64,000 nucleotides of DNA from CALUTH01 sp964452495 (lineage in GTDB: Bacteria; Cyanobacteriota; Vampirovibrionia; Gastranaerophilales; Gastranaerophilaceae), in contig CAYVMC010000001.1 in NCBI GenBank assembly GCA_964452495.1, positions 62,001 through 126,000 of the forward strand, written 5' to 3'. The translations under genes and the position numbers were made by a program. Each line of letters opens with the position of its first letter. Positions within the stretch are counted from its first letter, which is position 1. Below are positions 26,128 through 34,176 of the stretch, in pieces. Below the pieces are notes generated by a model. The model saw only the letters and a program-made list of their open reading frames with translations, was not told the DNA's origin and did not search any database.

Positions 26128-28707
26128 CTAATTCCCGACAATTGATAGAATATAAATATCGTTTAAGTATTTATTGGCTGTATCAATAATATCTGAAACT
26201 GTAACAGAATCAATCAATTTAAGATAATCTCCTCCGCGATATAGCTTTTTGCCTATTAATTCATCATATGCCGTCATCATGGCTTTTTCTGCATTTGTTT
26301 CAAGTCCTATGATATATGCACCTGATATCCTGTCTTTAGCATCTCGGAGTTCTTTTTCTGAGACAAATTCTTTTTTTATTCGTTCAATTTCTTCAAGTAT
26401 TTTTGCTTTAGAATATTTTACAGTGTTTGGATTTGTTCCGATATAGGTCAAAAATATTCCGGATTTGATTTTCGGAGAATATGAGGAGCCTAACTGATAC
26501 GCAAGCCCTTCCTGCTCCCGTATATTTCTGAATAATCTTGAACTCATCCCTGAGCCAAGAATTGTATCAATAACTTCAAATACTGCATAATCTTTTTCAT
26601 TCATTATGCCGTCTGTACGCCAGCCAATTACAATCCAGGATGTTTTAAGTTCGGGTTTATGTATAAAATTCTCCTTATAGCAGTTAAGCTGTGGAATAGA
26701 AACGGTATTGTATTCAAAGGCTGGTTTTTCAGAACTGTATACAAACATTTTGCTAAAACTATCCTTTAGCAGTTGTTCATTTATTTTGCCGTTTACTGAA
26801 ATAATTATATTTTTAGGGTTTAATAATTTGTTATAAAATTCTTTAACATCATTTTGGGTTATTTGGGGAAGTGATTTTTCAAGAATAACATTTGAATTGC
26901 CATAAACACTGTTGGCGTATATCAAGGATTTAAGTTCATCAACAGCTAATACTAGTGGTTGATCCTCTGACTGTTTTATTTTCTGCAGTATTTCTGTTTT
27001 TTTCTTTTCAAATTCGTAATCATCAAATTTAGGATGATTAACTATTTCATCAAGAATTTCAAGCGCAAGCGTTTCTTTTGATTTTGTAGTCAAAAGACTT
27101 ATCACAAAGTAATCAGAAACAGATGAAAAATTAATTTTTATTCCATTTTCATCAAGAAGTTTTGCAAGTTCTGCAGAAGTATATTTGTCTGTCCCCTGCT
27201 TCATAAGCCCGGCTGTCAGCATTGCTGTTCCAGGTATATTTTCCAGAAACTCACCTCCTTTTATAAGTATTTCTACGGCAAGAATGTCGTTTGCATCATT
27301 TTCTGTTAAAAGGAGTTTTGCACTGTTGCCAAGTGTATAGTTTTTATAATTATCACTTTGTTCATTCAAAATAGGCTCATTTAGTACTGTTGCACAGGAT
27401 GTTTTTACCTCGCAATTGTCATCCTTTGGCAAAAGAATTGATACTGCAGCCTTATTTTCAGAAAGATATTTATTTGCAACACGCTTAACATCATTCACAG
27501 TAACTTTTTTAATATTGTCGAGATAGTTTCTGTAATAATCAGGGTTATCTGTAAGTGTAAGAGTATAACCAAGGCTTGTTGCTATATTTGACACTGATTC
27601 TCTTGCATAATAGGTATCTTTTTCTATTATACTTTTACCAATTGCTAAGTCTTTTTCTGTAACCCCATATTTCTTTATCTGGTCTATTTCTGCCAATACA
27701 GCTTTTTCTACTTTCTCAACATTTCCTGGGGTAAATTGTGCATTTACATAAAAAATTCCGTCATCACGAAGTGATGAATTTGATGCTCCGATTGAATATG
27801 CCAATTGCTTATTTTCTTTTATAGACTGGTATAGTTTTGAACTTCTGCCATCTCCCAGTATGGTTGCAAGTACGTCAAGAGCATACGTATCATTATCAGT
27901 AATAGGAACTCCTCTGAAGCCGATAAGCATATAACCCGAATTAACATCAGCTTTTTCAGTATAAGTTTTCTTCTCAGTTAGTAATTTTTCACGCTTATAA
28001 GTATTTTTTTCTATTTTTCTCGGTTCTGATATAAAATTTTGTGAAATTTTCTTTAAAACTTCGTCAGTATTTACATCCCCTACAATTACAGTAACCATAT
28101 TAGATGGCGCATAGTGTGCATTATAGTATTCAAGTATTTCTTCACGCCTGATAGTCTCTATTATGTCGGAAGTACCTATAACTTCACGTTTATATGGATG
28201 ATTTGTATACATTAATGAGGTCAGGTTTTTATAAAGCTTCCTATCAGGATTACTTTCATTTCTTGAAATTTCTTCTAATACAACTTTTCGTTCCTTTTCA
28301 AGTTCTTTCCTCGGTATTTGTGGATTTAGGAGCATATCAGCATGTAGTGATAGTGCTAAATCGAAAAATTTTGATGGAATTACTATATAATAGTGGGTAA
28401 AATCTTTACTTGTAGCTGCATTTATTACGGCACCTTTTGATTCAAGAAGTTTATCAAACTCACCTGCTGGATGTGCTTTGGTTCCTTTAAAAAACAGGTG
28501 TTCAAGGAAATGTGAAACCCCGTTGTTTGTATCATTTTCATCAACAGAGCCGGTTCTTATCCAGGTATCAATGGTTACTATCGGATTATTATGTTCCTCC
28601 TGTATAACGACAGTTTGTCCGTTATCAAGTTTATGTACAGTATAATCCCCTGCAAATACAGGGCTAACGACAAATGCAAGAAGCAGAAATATAAAAATTT
28701 TCCTCAT
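26128..28707 (-). CDS. Secreted two-domain M16 zinc peptidase (PqqL/processing-protease type)
   Basis: 859 aa with a Sec signal peptide (cleavage after VFA near residue 19). The first M16 unit has the inverted zinc motif HFLEH near residue 66 and the downstream Glu in EEISRNESNPDR. The second unit (about residues 440-859) repeats the fold but has no HxxEH, as usual for the inactive half. The internal strands include GFRGVPITDNDTYALDV and the R/Y-type ILGSGMSSRLFRNIREQEGLAY. It probably degrades periplasmic peptides. A strong GAGGGAG site precedes the ATG. A TATAAT on the minus strand at 28901-28906 could give a leader of about 190 nt. Confidence 0.92.
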   Translation of the reverse strand: MRKIFIFLLLAFVVSPVFAGDYTVHKLDNGQTVVIQEEHNNPIVTIDTWIRTGSVDENDTNNGVSHFLEHLFFKGTKAHPAGEFDKLLESKGAVINAATSKDFTHYYIVIPSKFFDLALSLHADMLLNPQIPRKELEKERKVVLEEISRNESNPDRKLYKNLTSLMYTNHPYKREVIGTSDIIETIRREEILEYYNAHYAPSNMVTVIVGDVNTDEVLKKISQNFISEPRKIEKNTYKREKLLTEKKTYTEKADVNSGYMLIGFRGVPITDNDTYALDVLATILGDGRSSKLYQSIKENKQLAYSIGASNSSLRDDGIFYVNAQFTPGNVEKVEKAVLAEIDQIKKYGVTEKDLAIGKSIIEKDTYYARESVSNIATSLGYTLTLTDNPDYYRNYLDNIKKVTVNDVKRVANKYLSENKAAVSILLPKDDNCEVKTSCATVLNEPILNEQSDNYKNYTLGNSAKLLLTENDANDILAVEILIKGGEFLENIPGTAMLTAGLMKQGTDKYTSAELAKLLDENGIKINFSSVSDYFVISLLTTKSKETLALEILDEIVNHPKFDDYEFEKKKTEILQKIKQSEDQPLVLAVDELKSLIYANSVYGNSNVILEKSLPQITQNDVKEFYNKLLNPKNIIISVNGKINEQLLKDSFSKMFVYSSEKPAFEYNTVSIPQLNCYKENFIHKPELKTSWIVIGWRTDGIMNEKDYAVFEVIDTILGSGMSSRLFRNIREQEGLAYQLGSSYSPKIKSGIFLTYIGTNPNTVKYSKAKILEEIERIKKEFVSEKELRDAKDRISGAYIIGLETNAEKAMMTAYDELIGKKLYRGGDYLKLIDSVTVSDIIDTANKYLNDIYILSIVGN

Positions 28708-28959
28708 AATTTAATCTCCCTCTGTAAAGTATTTTAATATAAAAGTATTTAATTTTCTATCTGGCTGACTGATGGAGATAATTGTATTACCATTATTCCA
28801 TTAGATTTTTTAGTTATTATGCTGGATAGTAGTAAAATGAAATTTTCTATAATATTCAAAGAAAAGTTTTTAATTAATCTAATGTTTACTGCTATTTTAT
28901 ATTATACAAATAGAATACCCGTTTTGAAAAATGTGAGCAAAAAACAAAATCAGCAAATA
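28708..28959. other. Intergenic stretch between the M16 gene and the tRNA terminator
   Basis: AT-rich, with no convincing gene on either strand. It holds a possible minus-strand -10 (TATAAT complement at 28901-28906) for the M16 gene. A 62-codon open frame on the plus strand at 28819-29007 runs into the tRNA terminator and is judged spurious. Confidence 0.5.
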
Positions 28960-29003
28960 AAAAAAATAATTCAGTTCCCTCGCAAACTCTCGGCTACTGA
29001 ATT
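28960..29003 (-). terminator. Terminator downstream of tRNA-Gly
   Basis: On the minus strand AATTCAGT ... ACTGAATT forms an 8-bp outer stem with CC/GG pairing further in, followed by an A and then a T run. It starts 6 nt after the encoded CCA of the tRNA. Confidence 0.8.
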
Positions 29004-29008
29004 ATAAC

Positions 29009-29084
29009 TGGAGCGGAAGACGGGACTCAAACCCGCGACCCTCTGCTTGGAAGGCAGATGCTCTATCAACTGAGCTACTTCCGC
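29009..29084 (-). tRNA. tRNA-Gly(TCC)
   Basis: 76 nt on the minus strand including an encoded CCA (29009-29011). The acceptor stem is GCGGAAG paired with the 3' CTTCCGC, the discriminator is U, and the D-loop has AGCTCAGTTGATAGAGC. The anticodon loop is CTTCCAA with anticodon TCC at 29049-29051, and the T-arm has GGTTTGAGTCC. All cloverleaf elements are present. It reads GGA and, with wobble, other Gly codons. Confidence 0.96.
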
Positions 29085-29192
29085 ATTTACAAAACCAGTT
29101 TATAACAACCGCTCAAATAAATCAATATTTTATTTTATAAATTTGTTTAGAAGGAGTATTGATATTTTATCAGCCTTCATTAATATACTATT

Positions 29193-30191
29193 ATGCAAAC
29201 GAAAGATTATTACAAAATTCTTGATATTGATGAAATGGCTACGGATTCGGATATTAAAACCGCATATCGAAGCCTTGCGCGTAAATTTCATCCGGATATT
29301 GCTGGCAGCAGTTCCGAAAATATTGAACGTTTTAAAGAAATCAACGAAGCATATACTACCCTTATTGACAGACGGAAAAGATATGATTACGATGCATTGC
29401 GCCGTTTGTATTCTTATACAAAACAACCTACATGCGATGAAAAAGCTGCATTCAATACTCAACAATCAAATTCCGGTATGGATTTCAAAACAAAATATCA
29501 ATCTAAAAATTATTTTTCTGGTATGTGGGAAGATTTTAAAAACCAATATCAGCAAAAACAACAAACTCCTTTGCCGGAAAATGGTTCTGATATTACAACG
29601 GAAGTTAATATAACCATAGAGGAATCAATACATGGAACTTCTAAAAAAATAAATGTATTACACACAAAAACATGTTCAAAATGCAACGGACGAAAATTTG
29701 TAAACGGTACGGCATGCTCGCATTGTAATGGTTCAGGTCTTGAATCTGAACATAAAAAATTTACCGTAAAAATTCCAGCTAATGTTAAAAATGGATATAA
29801 AATCAGAATAGCAGATGAAGGTAATCCAGGAATAAACGGTGGAAAAAACGGAAACCTTTACCTTTTAATAAAAATTGAAAATAATTCAAATTTTAAGTAT
29901 GATGGTTGTAATGTACTAAAGACTGTTCCAATAACACCATACGAAGCAGTACTTGGTGCAGATATAGAGATTCCTGTACCGGATGGTAAGTTAACTATGA
30001 AAATCCTGCCTAACACCAATTCAGGGCAAAAATTCAGACTTCAAGGACAAGGTATTACAAAAAACGGAGTAAAAGGCGATTTAATAATTACTGTTGAAAT
30101 TAAAATACCCGATAATCTTACGAATGAAGAAATTGACCTGTACAGAAAACTCGCAAAAATAAGTTCCTATAATATACGAAAGGGCTTTTAA
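29193..30191 (+). CDS. DnaJ-like co-chaperone with a reduced zinc finger
   Basis: 332 aa. The J domain (residues 1-67) has YYKILDIDEMA, the HPD motif in RKFHPDIAG and the EINEAY helix. A Gln/Lys/Ser-rich linker follows. The zinc region has only two CxxC motifs (CSKCNGRKFVNG and CSHCNGSG) where classical DnaJ has four, so one zinc site instead of two. The C-terminal client-binding domains follow (KNGYKIRIADEGNPG, VPDGKLTMKI, FRLQGQGI). It stimulates DnaK ATPase by family logic. The start is ATG 29193 with no Shine-Dalgarno; TAATAT 6 nt upstream may be the -10. It is coupled to queE. Confidence 0.87.
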   Translation: MQTKDYYKILDIDEMATDSDIKTAYRSLARKFHPDIAGSSSENIERFKEINEAYTTLIDRRKRYDYDALRRLYSYTKQPTCDEKAAFNTQQSNSGMDFKTKYQSKNYFSGMWEDFKNQYQQKQQTPLPENGSDITTEVNITIEESIHGTSKKINVLHTKTCSKCNGRKFVNGTACSHCNGSGLESEHKKFTVKIPANVKNGYKIRIADEGNPGINGGKNGNLYLLIKIENNSNFKYDGCNVLKTVPITPYEAVLGADIEIPVPDGKLTMKILPNTNSGQKFRLQGQGITKNGVKGDLIITVEIKIPDNLTNEEIDLYRKLAKISSYNIRKGF

Positions 30192-30883
30192 TGCAGAATG
30201 TAATAGCCAGAATAAAGGAAATATTTGTTTCGACACAGGGAGAAGGCCCTTATGTCGGCTGTAGACAGTTGTTTATAAGATTTTGTGCTTGTAATCTGTC
30301 TTGCAATTATTGTGATACGGATTATACTTATGAAAATACTAATCTTGTTTATTCTCCTGAAGAACTGCTTAATTTCTTAAATAAGGAATTTGATATTTCA
30401 AATATTCATTCCGTTTCTCTGACAGGCGGGGAACCTTTATTGCAGGCAGAGTTTCTTAAAATATTTATGCCTATGTTAAGGGCTAAATATTATCTTGAAA
30501 CTAATGCAACTCTTCCAGACAAGCTGTATGAAATTATAAATTATACAGATATTATATCTGCTGATATTAAACTTCCGTCTGCCACCGGAGTTAATAATAC
30601 TTTTGAAAAACATGATGCATTTTTCCAAGCAGCATGTACAAATAAAAATACGGATATATTTGCTAAAATCGTATTTGATGAAAATATAACTGATGAAGAA
30701 ATTATTGCTGCAACCAATCTTGCAAAAAAATATGATTTTGAATTAATCTTACAGCCAAAGATGATAAACAATGAAATTTCTCCGTCAATAAATTTTACGG
30801 ATGAATTATTTTCAAAGTGCCTAAAACGACATAAAAAAGTGCGTCTTATACCACAGGTTCATAAATTTTTGGACATTAGATAA
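30191..30883 (+). CDS. queE: 7-carboxy-7-deazaguanine synthase
   Basis: Radical-SAM enzyme that forms the deazaguanine ring for queuosine (and 7-deazapurine DNA modification in some genomes). Seen are FVSTQGEGPYVGCRQLFIR, the radical-SAM cluster motif CNLSCNYC in CACNLSCNYCDTDY, the SLTGGEPLLQ segment and ETNATLP. 230 aa, in the family range. The start overlaps the dnaJ-like stop (TAATG) with AAGGGC upstream. queC, queD and queF are not in the window. Confidence 0.92.
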   Translation: MQNVIARIKEIFVSTQGEGPYVGCRQLFIRFCACNLSCNYCDTDYTYENTNLVYSPEELLNFLNKEFDISNIHSVSLTGGEPLLQAEFLKIFMPMLRAKYYLETNATLPDKLYEIINYTDIISADIKLPSATGVNNTFEKHDAFFQAACTNKNTDIFAKIVFDENITDEEIIAATNLAKKYDFELILQPKMINNEISPSINFTDELFSKCLKRHKKVRLIPQVHKFLDIR

Positions 30884-30930
30884 AACAAGTTATATAATAA
30901 AAATTATATAAGATTTTAGAGGAAGTTGTT

Positions 30931-31599
30931 ATGAAAAAGTTTTTGTATGCTATATTATTTCTTTTTATAGCCTCTACATCTGTAAATGCGGCAAAATATG
31001 AACCGGTTCCTGCAAAAGTAAAAATGCCAGAAAAATATACGCAGGAATATATTAATGAAATATCGGCTGTTTATAAGAAAAACAGTAATGAACAAATTAT
31101 TTTTGTAGCTCTTGATATGCTTATTGGAACAACCGGAGAGTTTTCTAGAAATGCAATCTTAGGAGATAATTTAACAGGCAAACCCGTAAAAATAGAGTTT
31201 AAAAATCTTTCTGAGATTAACCCTAATTACGAAAAATTTGATGCAGTAGGCTGGAAACGTAAAGATTTGCTATATATATATATAAATCCAAAACATAAAG
31301 AAGCCCCTCCCGGCGCACTTGCAGCTCTACTTGCTCACGAAGCATTGCATCAGGATGAGTATAACTCTTTATCGGAAGAAACTTATGCTTGGACAATGGA
31401 AGCAACTGTTTGGTATGAAATGCTGCAAAAATATCCGGAGCTTGAAAGTGTTGATTCATCTCTTGTCAGAAGAGAAAATATTCTTAAAAACCTATTTGAA
31501 AAAGGCAGGTATACAAATAAGTACATAAAAAAGAATGTCTACGCAAATAAAGGCTATCAAGGATTGCCTATTTCTTCACCGGGATTTGAAGATTTATAA
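30931..31599 (+). CDS. Exported putative zinc metallopeptidase (HEALH)
   Basis: 222 aa with a Sec signal (cleavage after VNA near residue 20). A gluzincin-like HExxH is seen as LLAHEALHQDE at about residues 133-143, followed by SLSEETYAWTMEATVW, where the Glu residues could be the third zinc ligand. No named family is recognised. The GAGG site before the ATG is good. It is 47 nt after queE and could be in the same transcript, though TATAAT-like boxes lie between them. Confidence 0.72.
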   Translation: MKKFLYAILFLFIASTSVNAAKYEPVPAKVKMPEKYTQEYINEISAVYKKNSNEQIIFVALDMLIGTTGEFSRNAILGDNLTGKPVKIEFKNLSEINPNYEKFDAVGWKRKDLLYIYINPKHKEAPPGALAALLAHEALHQDEYNSLSEETYAWTMEATVWYEMLQKYPELESVDSSLVRRENILKNLFEKGRYTNKYIKKNVYANKGYQGLPISSPGFEDL

Positions 31600-31609
31600 G
31601 TTTTTATTT

Positions 31610-32173
31610 CTACTCATAAAACTTTCTCTCTAGCGGCTCTAGTATTTGAAGTGTAGGAGTATCAAATAAATTACATCTGATATCATTCCAATATGTCATT
31701 TTTGTTAGATAATGTGCTAAATTTTCTTCTGAGCCAGTAAGAGAATCGTTACCATACATTCCTATATAATAGTATTTTATACCCTTTTGTTGTTCATCAT
31801 CAGGCCTTAATTTTTTAGCCATAATAAACATTGTCGTTATGGAGGCAAAGAAATCTCCAGTATACTTATAGGGGAAATTAGGGTGTTTCTTTAACCAGTC
31901 TGTAGAAAAAGCTACTGCAATATCATAAGTCTTTGCAAAATCATTTATTGCGTAAGATTTATGAAAACACTTCATTAGATTATATGCGGATGCACTCTTT
32001 TCAGGATCAAATCTATTAAGATATTGAACTCCCAGAAGGGCAGAAAAAGCGGGCGATGATGTTGTTTTAGTTGTCTGTGGAGAAGGATGCTTTGTTTCCA
32101 TAGAACGTTTATTATTTATTTTTTTTGGATACTTTGGATAATTATTAAATGAAACGCAATCATGTACAATCAT
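31610..32173 (-). CDS. Small protein of the F-x-A-L family, longer copy
   Basis: 187 aa, no signal peptide or membrane helix, Lys- and aromatic-rich. After a Pro/Thr/Ser-rich N-terminus it has PAFSALLGVQYLNRFDP, then KSYAINDFAKTYDIAVAFST. The next gene upstream on this strand has the matching SNFQALRGIEYHGSFNP and SKTINNFCRQNNVELYLSK. The two are therefore paralogues over about 60 residues. The function is unknown. A GGAGAAAG site precedes the ATG, and a palindrome lies about 90 nt upstream. Confidence 0.65.
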   Translation of the reverse strand: MIVHDCVSFNNYPKYPKKINNKRSMETKHPSPQTTKTTSSPAFSALLGVQYLNRFDPEKSASAYNLMKCFHKSYAINDFAKTYDIAVAFSTDWLKKHPNFPYKYTGDFFASITTMFIMAKKLRPDDEQQKGIKYYYIGMYGNDSLTGSEENLAHYLTKMTYWNDIRCNLFDTPTLQILEPLERKFYE

Positions 32174-32262
32174 ATACTTTCTCCTTATGCCATAGTAAAC
32201 CTTTTCAAAAAAAATTTTTGCTTATTTTTTATATAATTGTTACAAAATTTTACATAAACCAC

Positions 32263-32278
32263 TTATGATACATCATAA
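32263..32278. promoter_or_regulatory. Palindromic operator-like site
   Basis: TTATGAT-AC-ATCATAA, a perfect 7+7 inverted repeat, lies in the 152-bp gap upstream of the 31610-32173 gene. On the minus strand it precedes TTTATG-N17-TATATA, a possible promoter. A regulator binding here is inference. Confidence 0.35.
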
Positions 32279-32325
32279 TTATTATAAAGCTTTTGTGTAA
32301 AAATTTCTATAATATTAAGTTTTAT

Positions 32326-32754
32326 TTATATTTTTTTAGGTGCATCATATACCATTTCAGCCAAATCTATATCTTTGAGTTCTTGTATTAACTTACCAAA
32401 GGTCTTGGAGTGCTCTGCAGAAGTTTCTTTAGATTTATACATAAGGTTTAGTTCGTTTTTCGGTGTAAATATATTTTTTAATTTTTCTTTGAAATTGTTA
32501 GCTATTTTTTTATAACGAAATGTAAGAACTGATGAGTACTCACCTTTAGTGCAGGTTTTGGACAAGTACAACTCAACATTATTTTGGCGGCAAAAATTAT
32601 TTATTGTTTTCGATTCTTGAACTTTCTTTAAAACTTCAAGGTCAATCGGCTTCATCAAAGGATTGAAACTTCCGTGATATTCAATACCTCTTAAAGCTTG
32701 AAAATTACTAAGATTTTTTTGATTTGGATTCTGTTTAATATTATTTATGCGCAT
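32326..32754 (-). CDS. Small protein of the F-x-A-L family, shorter copy
   Basis: 142 aa, basic, no export signal. It shares with its neighbour the pattern F-x-A-L-x-G-x-x-Y, F-x-P and IN-x-F with similar spacing, then diverges into a Lys-rich region (KKIANNFKEKLKNIF). The N-terminus is Asn/Gln-rich. The paralogy suggests a tandem duplication in a lineage-specific family. The function is unknown. Confidence 0.62.
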   Translation of the reverse strand: MRINNIKQNPNQKNLSNFQALRGIEYHGSFNPLMKPIDLEVLKKVQESKTINNFCRQNNVELYLSKTCTKGEYSSVLTFRYKKIANNFKEKLKNIFTPKNELNLMYKSKETSAEHSKTFGKLIQELKDIDLAEMVYDAPKKI

Positions 32755-32891
32755 ACTTAAAAATAAACTTCTTTATATTCTAAGTATCCCACAAATAAAT
32801 AAAATTAAAAGAATATTGTTAATTTTTGTAAAGATACAATAGACAAATAGACTTTTAAGAGTTATACTGTGGGCGGAATGGAGGTAGTGTG

Positions 32892-33083
32892 ATGAAACTG
32901 AACGCTATATCTAAATTGGATGCTTTTACTCCAATGTTTCGAGCAAACAAAATGTCCAATCAGCCATCTACCCCAGTTGAAGAAAATCCTATAAAACCAG
33001 GGTTTGCAATTGGAACTGACGGTGATGTACACCCAGAATCAAGAACAGCAAGTAAAGGTCAAAAGCTTTATTTACTTGCATAG
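32892..33083 (+). CDS. Small protein with F-T-P-M-F-R-A-N-K motif
   Basis: 63 aa. The frame opens at GTG 32889, but GGAGG at 32880-32884 is spaced correctly (7 nt) for ATG 32892. The N-terminus MKLNAISKLDAFTPMF and RANKMSNQP recalls the F-x-A element of the two neighbours on the other strand; the remainder is Pro/Gly-rich and short. TATACT at about 32862 can serve as -10. A terminator hairpin follows 21 nt after the stop. The good ribosome site and terminator make it likely real; its function is unknown. Confidence 0.6.
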   Translation: MKLNAISKLDAFTPMFRANKMSNQPSTPVEENPIKPGFAIGTDGDVHPESRTASKGQKLYLLA

Positions 33084-33103
33084 GGATGTGATATTTTGTC
33101 TAA

Positions 33104-33130
33104 AAAGTGGAACTTATTAAGTTCCACTTT
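33104..33130. terminator. Bidirectional terminator between the small gene and ilvC
   Basis: AAAGTGGAACTT, loop ATT, AAGTTCCACTTT: a perfect 12-bp stem between convergent genes. Confidence 0.92.
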
Positions 33131-33146
33131 CTTATATATAAATAAA

Positions 33147-34166
33147 TTAATTTTTGCTTCGATCAATTAATTTTTCAGCATTACTCCATTTAAAAATTGA
33201 ACGAAGTTCTTTGCCTATTTTTTCAATCTGATGTGTTTCGGATTCTTCTCGCAGCTTCTTAAAATTATGACTTCCGCTGCTCATTTCCTGCATAAATTCT
33301 GTTGCATATTTCCCATTTTGAATATCTTCAAGAATTTTTTTCATTTTAGTTTTAACATCGTCATTAATAAGAAAAGTTCCGCGTGTAAGATCTCCATACT
33401 CGGCATTGTTTGAAATAGAGTAGTGCATATCTGATATTCCGCCTTGGTAGATTAAATCAACAATTAGTTTTAATTCATGGCAAACCTCAAAATAAGCCAT
33501 ATAAGGCGAATATCCGGCTTCTACGAGCGTTTCAAATCCAGCTTTTATTAATGCGCTGCACCCGCCGCAGAGAACTGCCTGTTCACCGAATAAATCGGTT
33601 TCGGTTTCTTCTCTAAAGGTCGTTTCTAGAATCCCCGTATATCCTGAACCTATAGCAGCAGCATAAGAAAGTGCCACATCTAGAGCGTTTCCGCTAAAAT
33701 CTTTTTGTACAGCAACAAGTGATGGAACTCCACGACCTGCAGTATATTCACTTCTAACCGTATGTCCCGGTGCTTTTGGTGCGACCATTATAACATTTAC
33801 CCCTTCAGGCGGCTCTATTAATCCGTAATGAATATTGAACCCGTGTGAAAACATTAAATATTTTCCTTCTTTCAGGTATGGTTTTATTTGTTCTTTAAAT
33901 ACTTTTGCCTGTATTTCATCAGGAATCAATATTTGTATAATATCAGCCCATTCTGAAGCTTCTTCAATAGACATAGTTTTAAAACCGTAGTCACGGGCTT
34001 TTATATCTGATGCTCCTTCAGGTCTTAACCCCAGTACGAGGTTACATCCCGACTCTTTCAAATTCATAGCCTGTCCGTATCCTTGAGAGCCAAAGCCGAT
34101 TATTGCTATTTTATAATTTTTAATTAAATCTTTGTTTATATCAGTGTTTGTATAAATTTTCAGCAT
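33147..34166 (-). CDS. ilvC: Ketol-acid reductoisomerase
   Basis: NAD(P)H-dependent isomeroreductase of branched-chain amino acid synthesis, also supplying 2-oxoisovalerate for PanB. 339 aa, class I length. It has the Rossmann loop IGFGSQGYGQAMNLKESG, the VMVAPKAPGHTVR segment, the metal-binding DLFGEQAVLCGG and EVCHELKLIVDLIYQGG. It lies 10 nt after pyrG on the same strand and probably shares its transcript. ilvB, ilvN and ilvD are not in the window. Confidence 0.95.
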   Translation of the reverse strand: MLKIYTNTDINKDLIKNYKIAIIGFGSQGYGQAMNLKESGCNLVLGLRPEGASDIKARDYGFKTMSIEEASEWADIIQILIPDEIQAKVFKEQIKPYLKEGKYLMFSHGFNIHYGLIEPPEGVNVIMVAPKAPGHTVRSEYTAGRGVPSLVAVQKDFSGNALDVALSYAAAIGSGYTGILETTFREETETDLFGEQAVLCGGCSALIKAGFETLVEAGYSPYMAYFEVCHELKLIVDLIYQGGISDMHYSISNNAEYGDLTRGTFLINDDVKTKMKKILEDIQNGKYATEFMQEMSSGSHNFKKLREESETHQIEKIGKELRSIFKWSNAEKLIDRSKN

Positions 34167-34176
34167 GAATTATTAC

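Noticed and set aside
28819..29007. 62-codon open frame on the plus strand
   Set aside because: It has no ribosome site, low-complexity composition, and runs through the terminator of tRNA-Gly.
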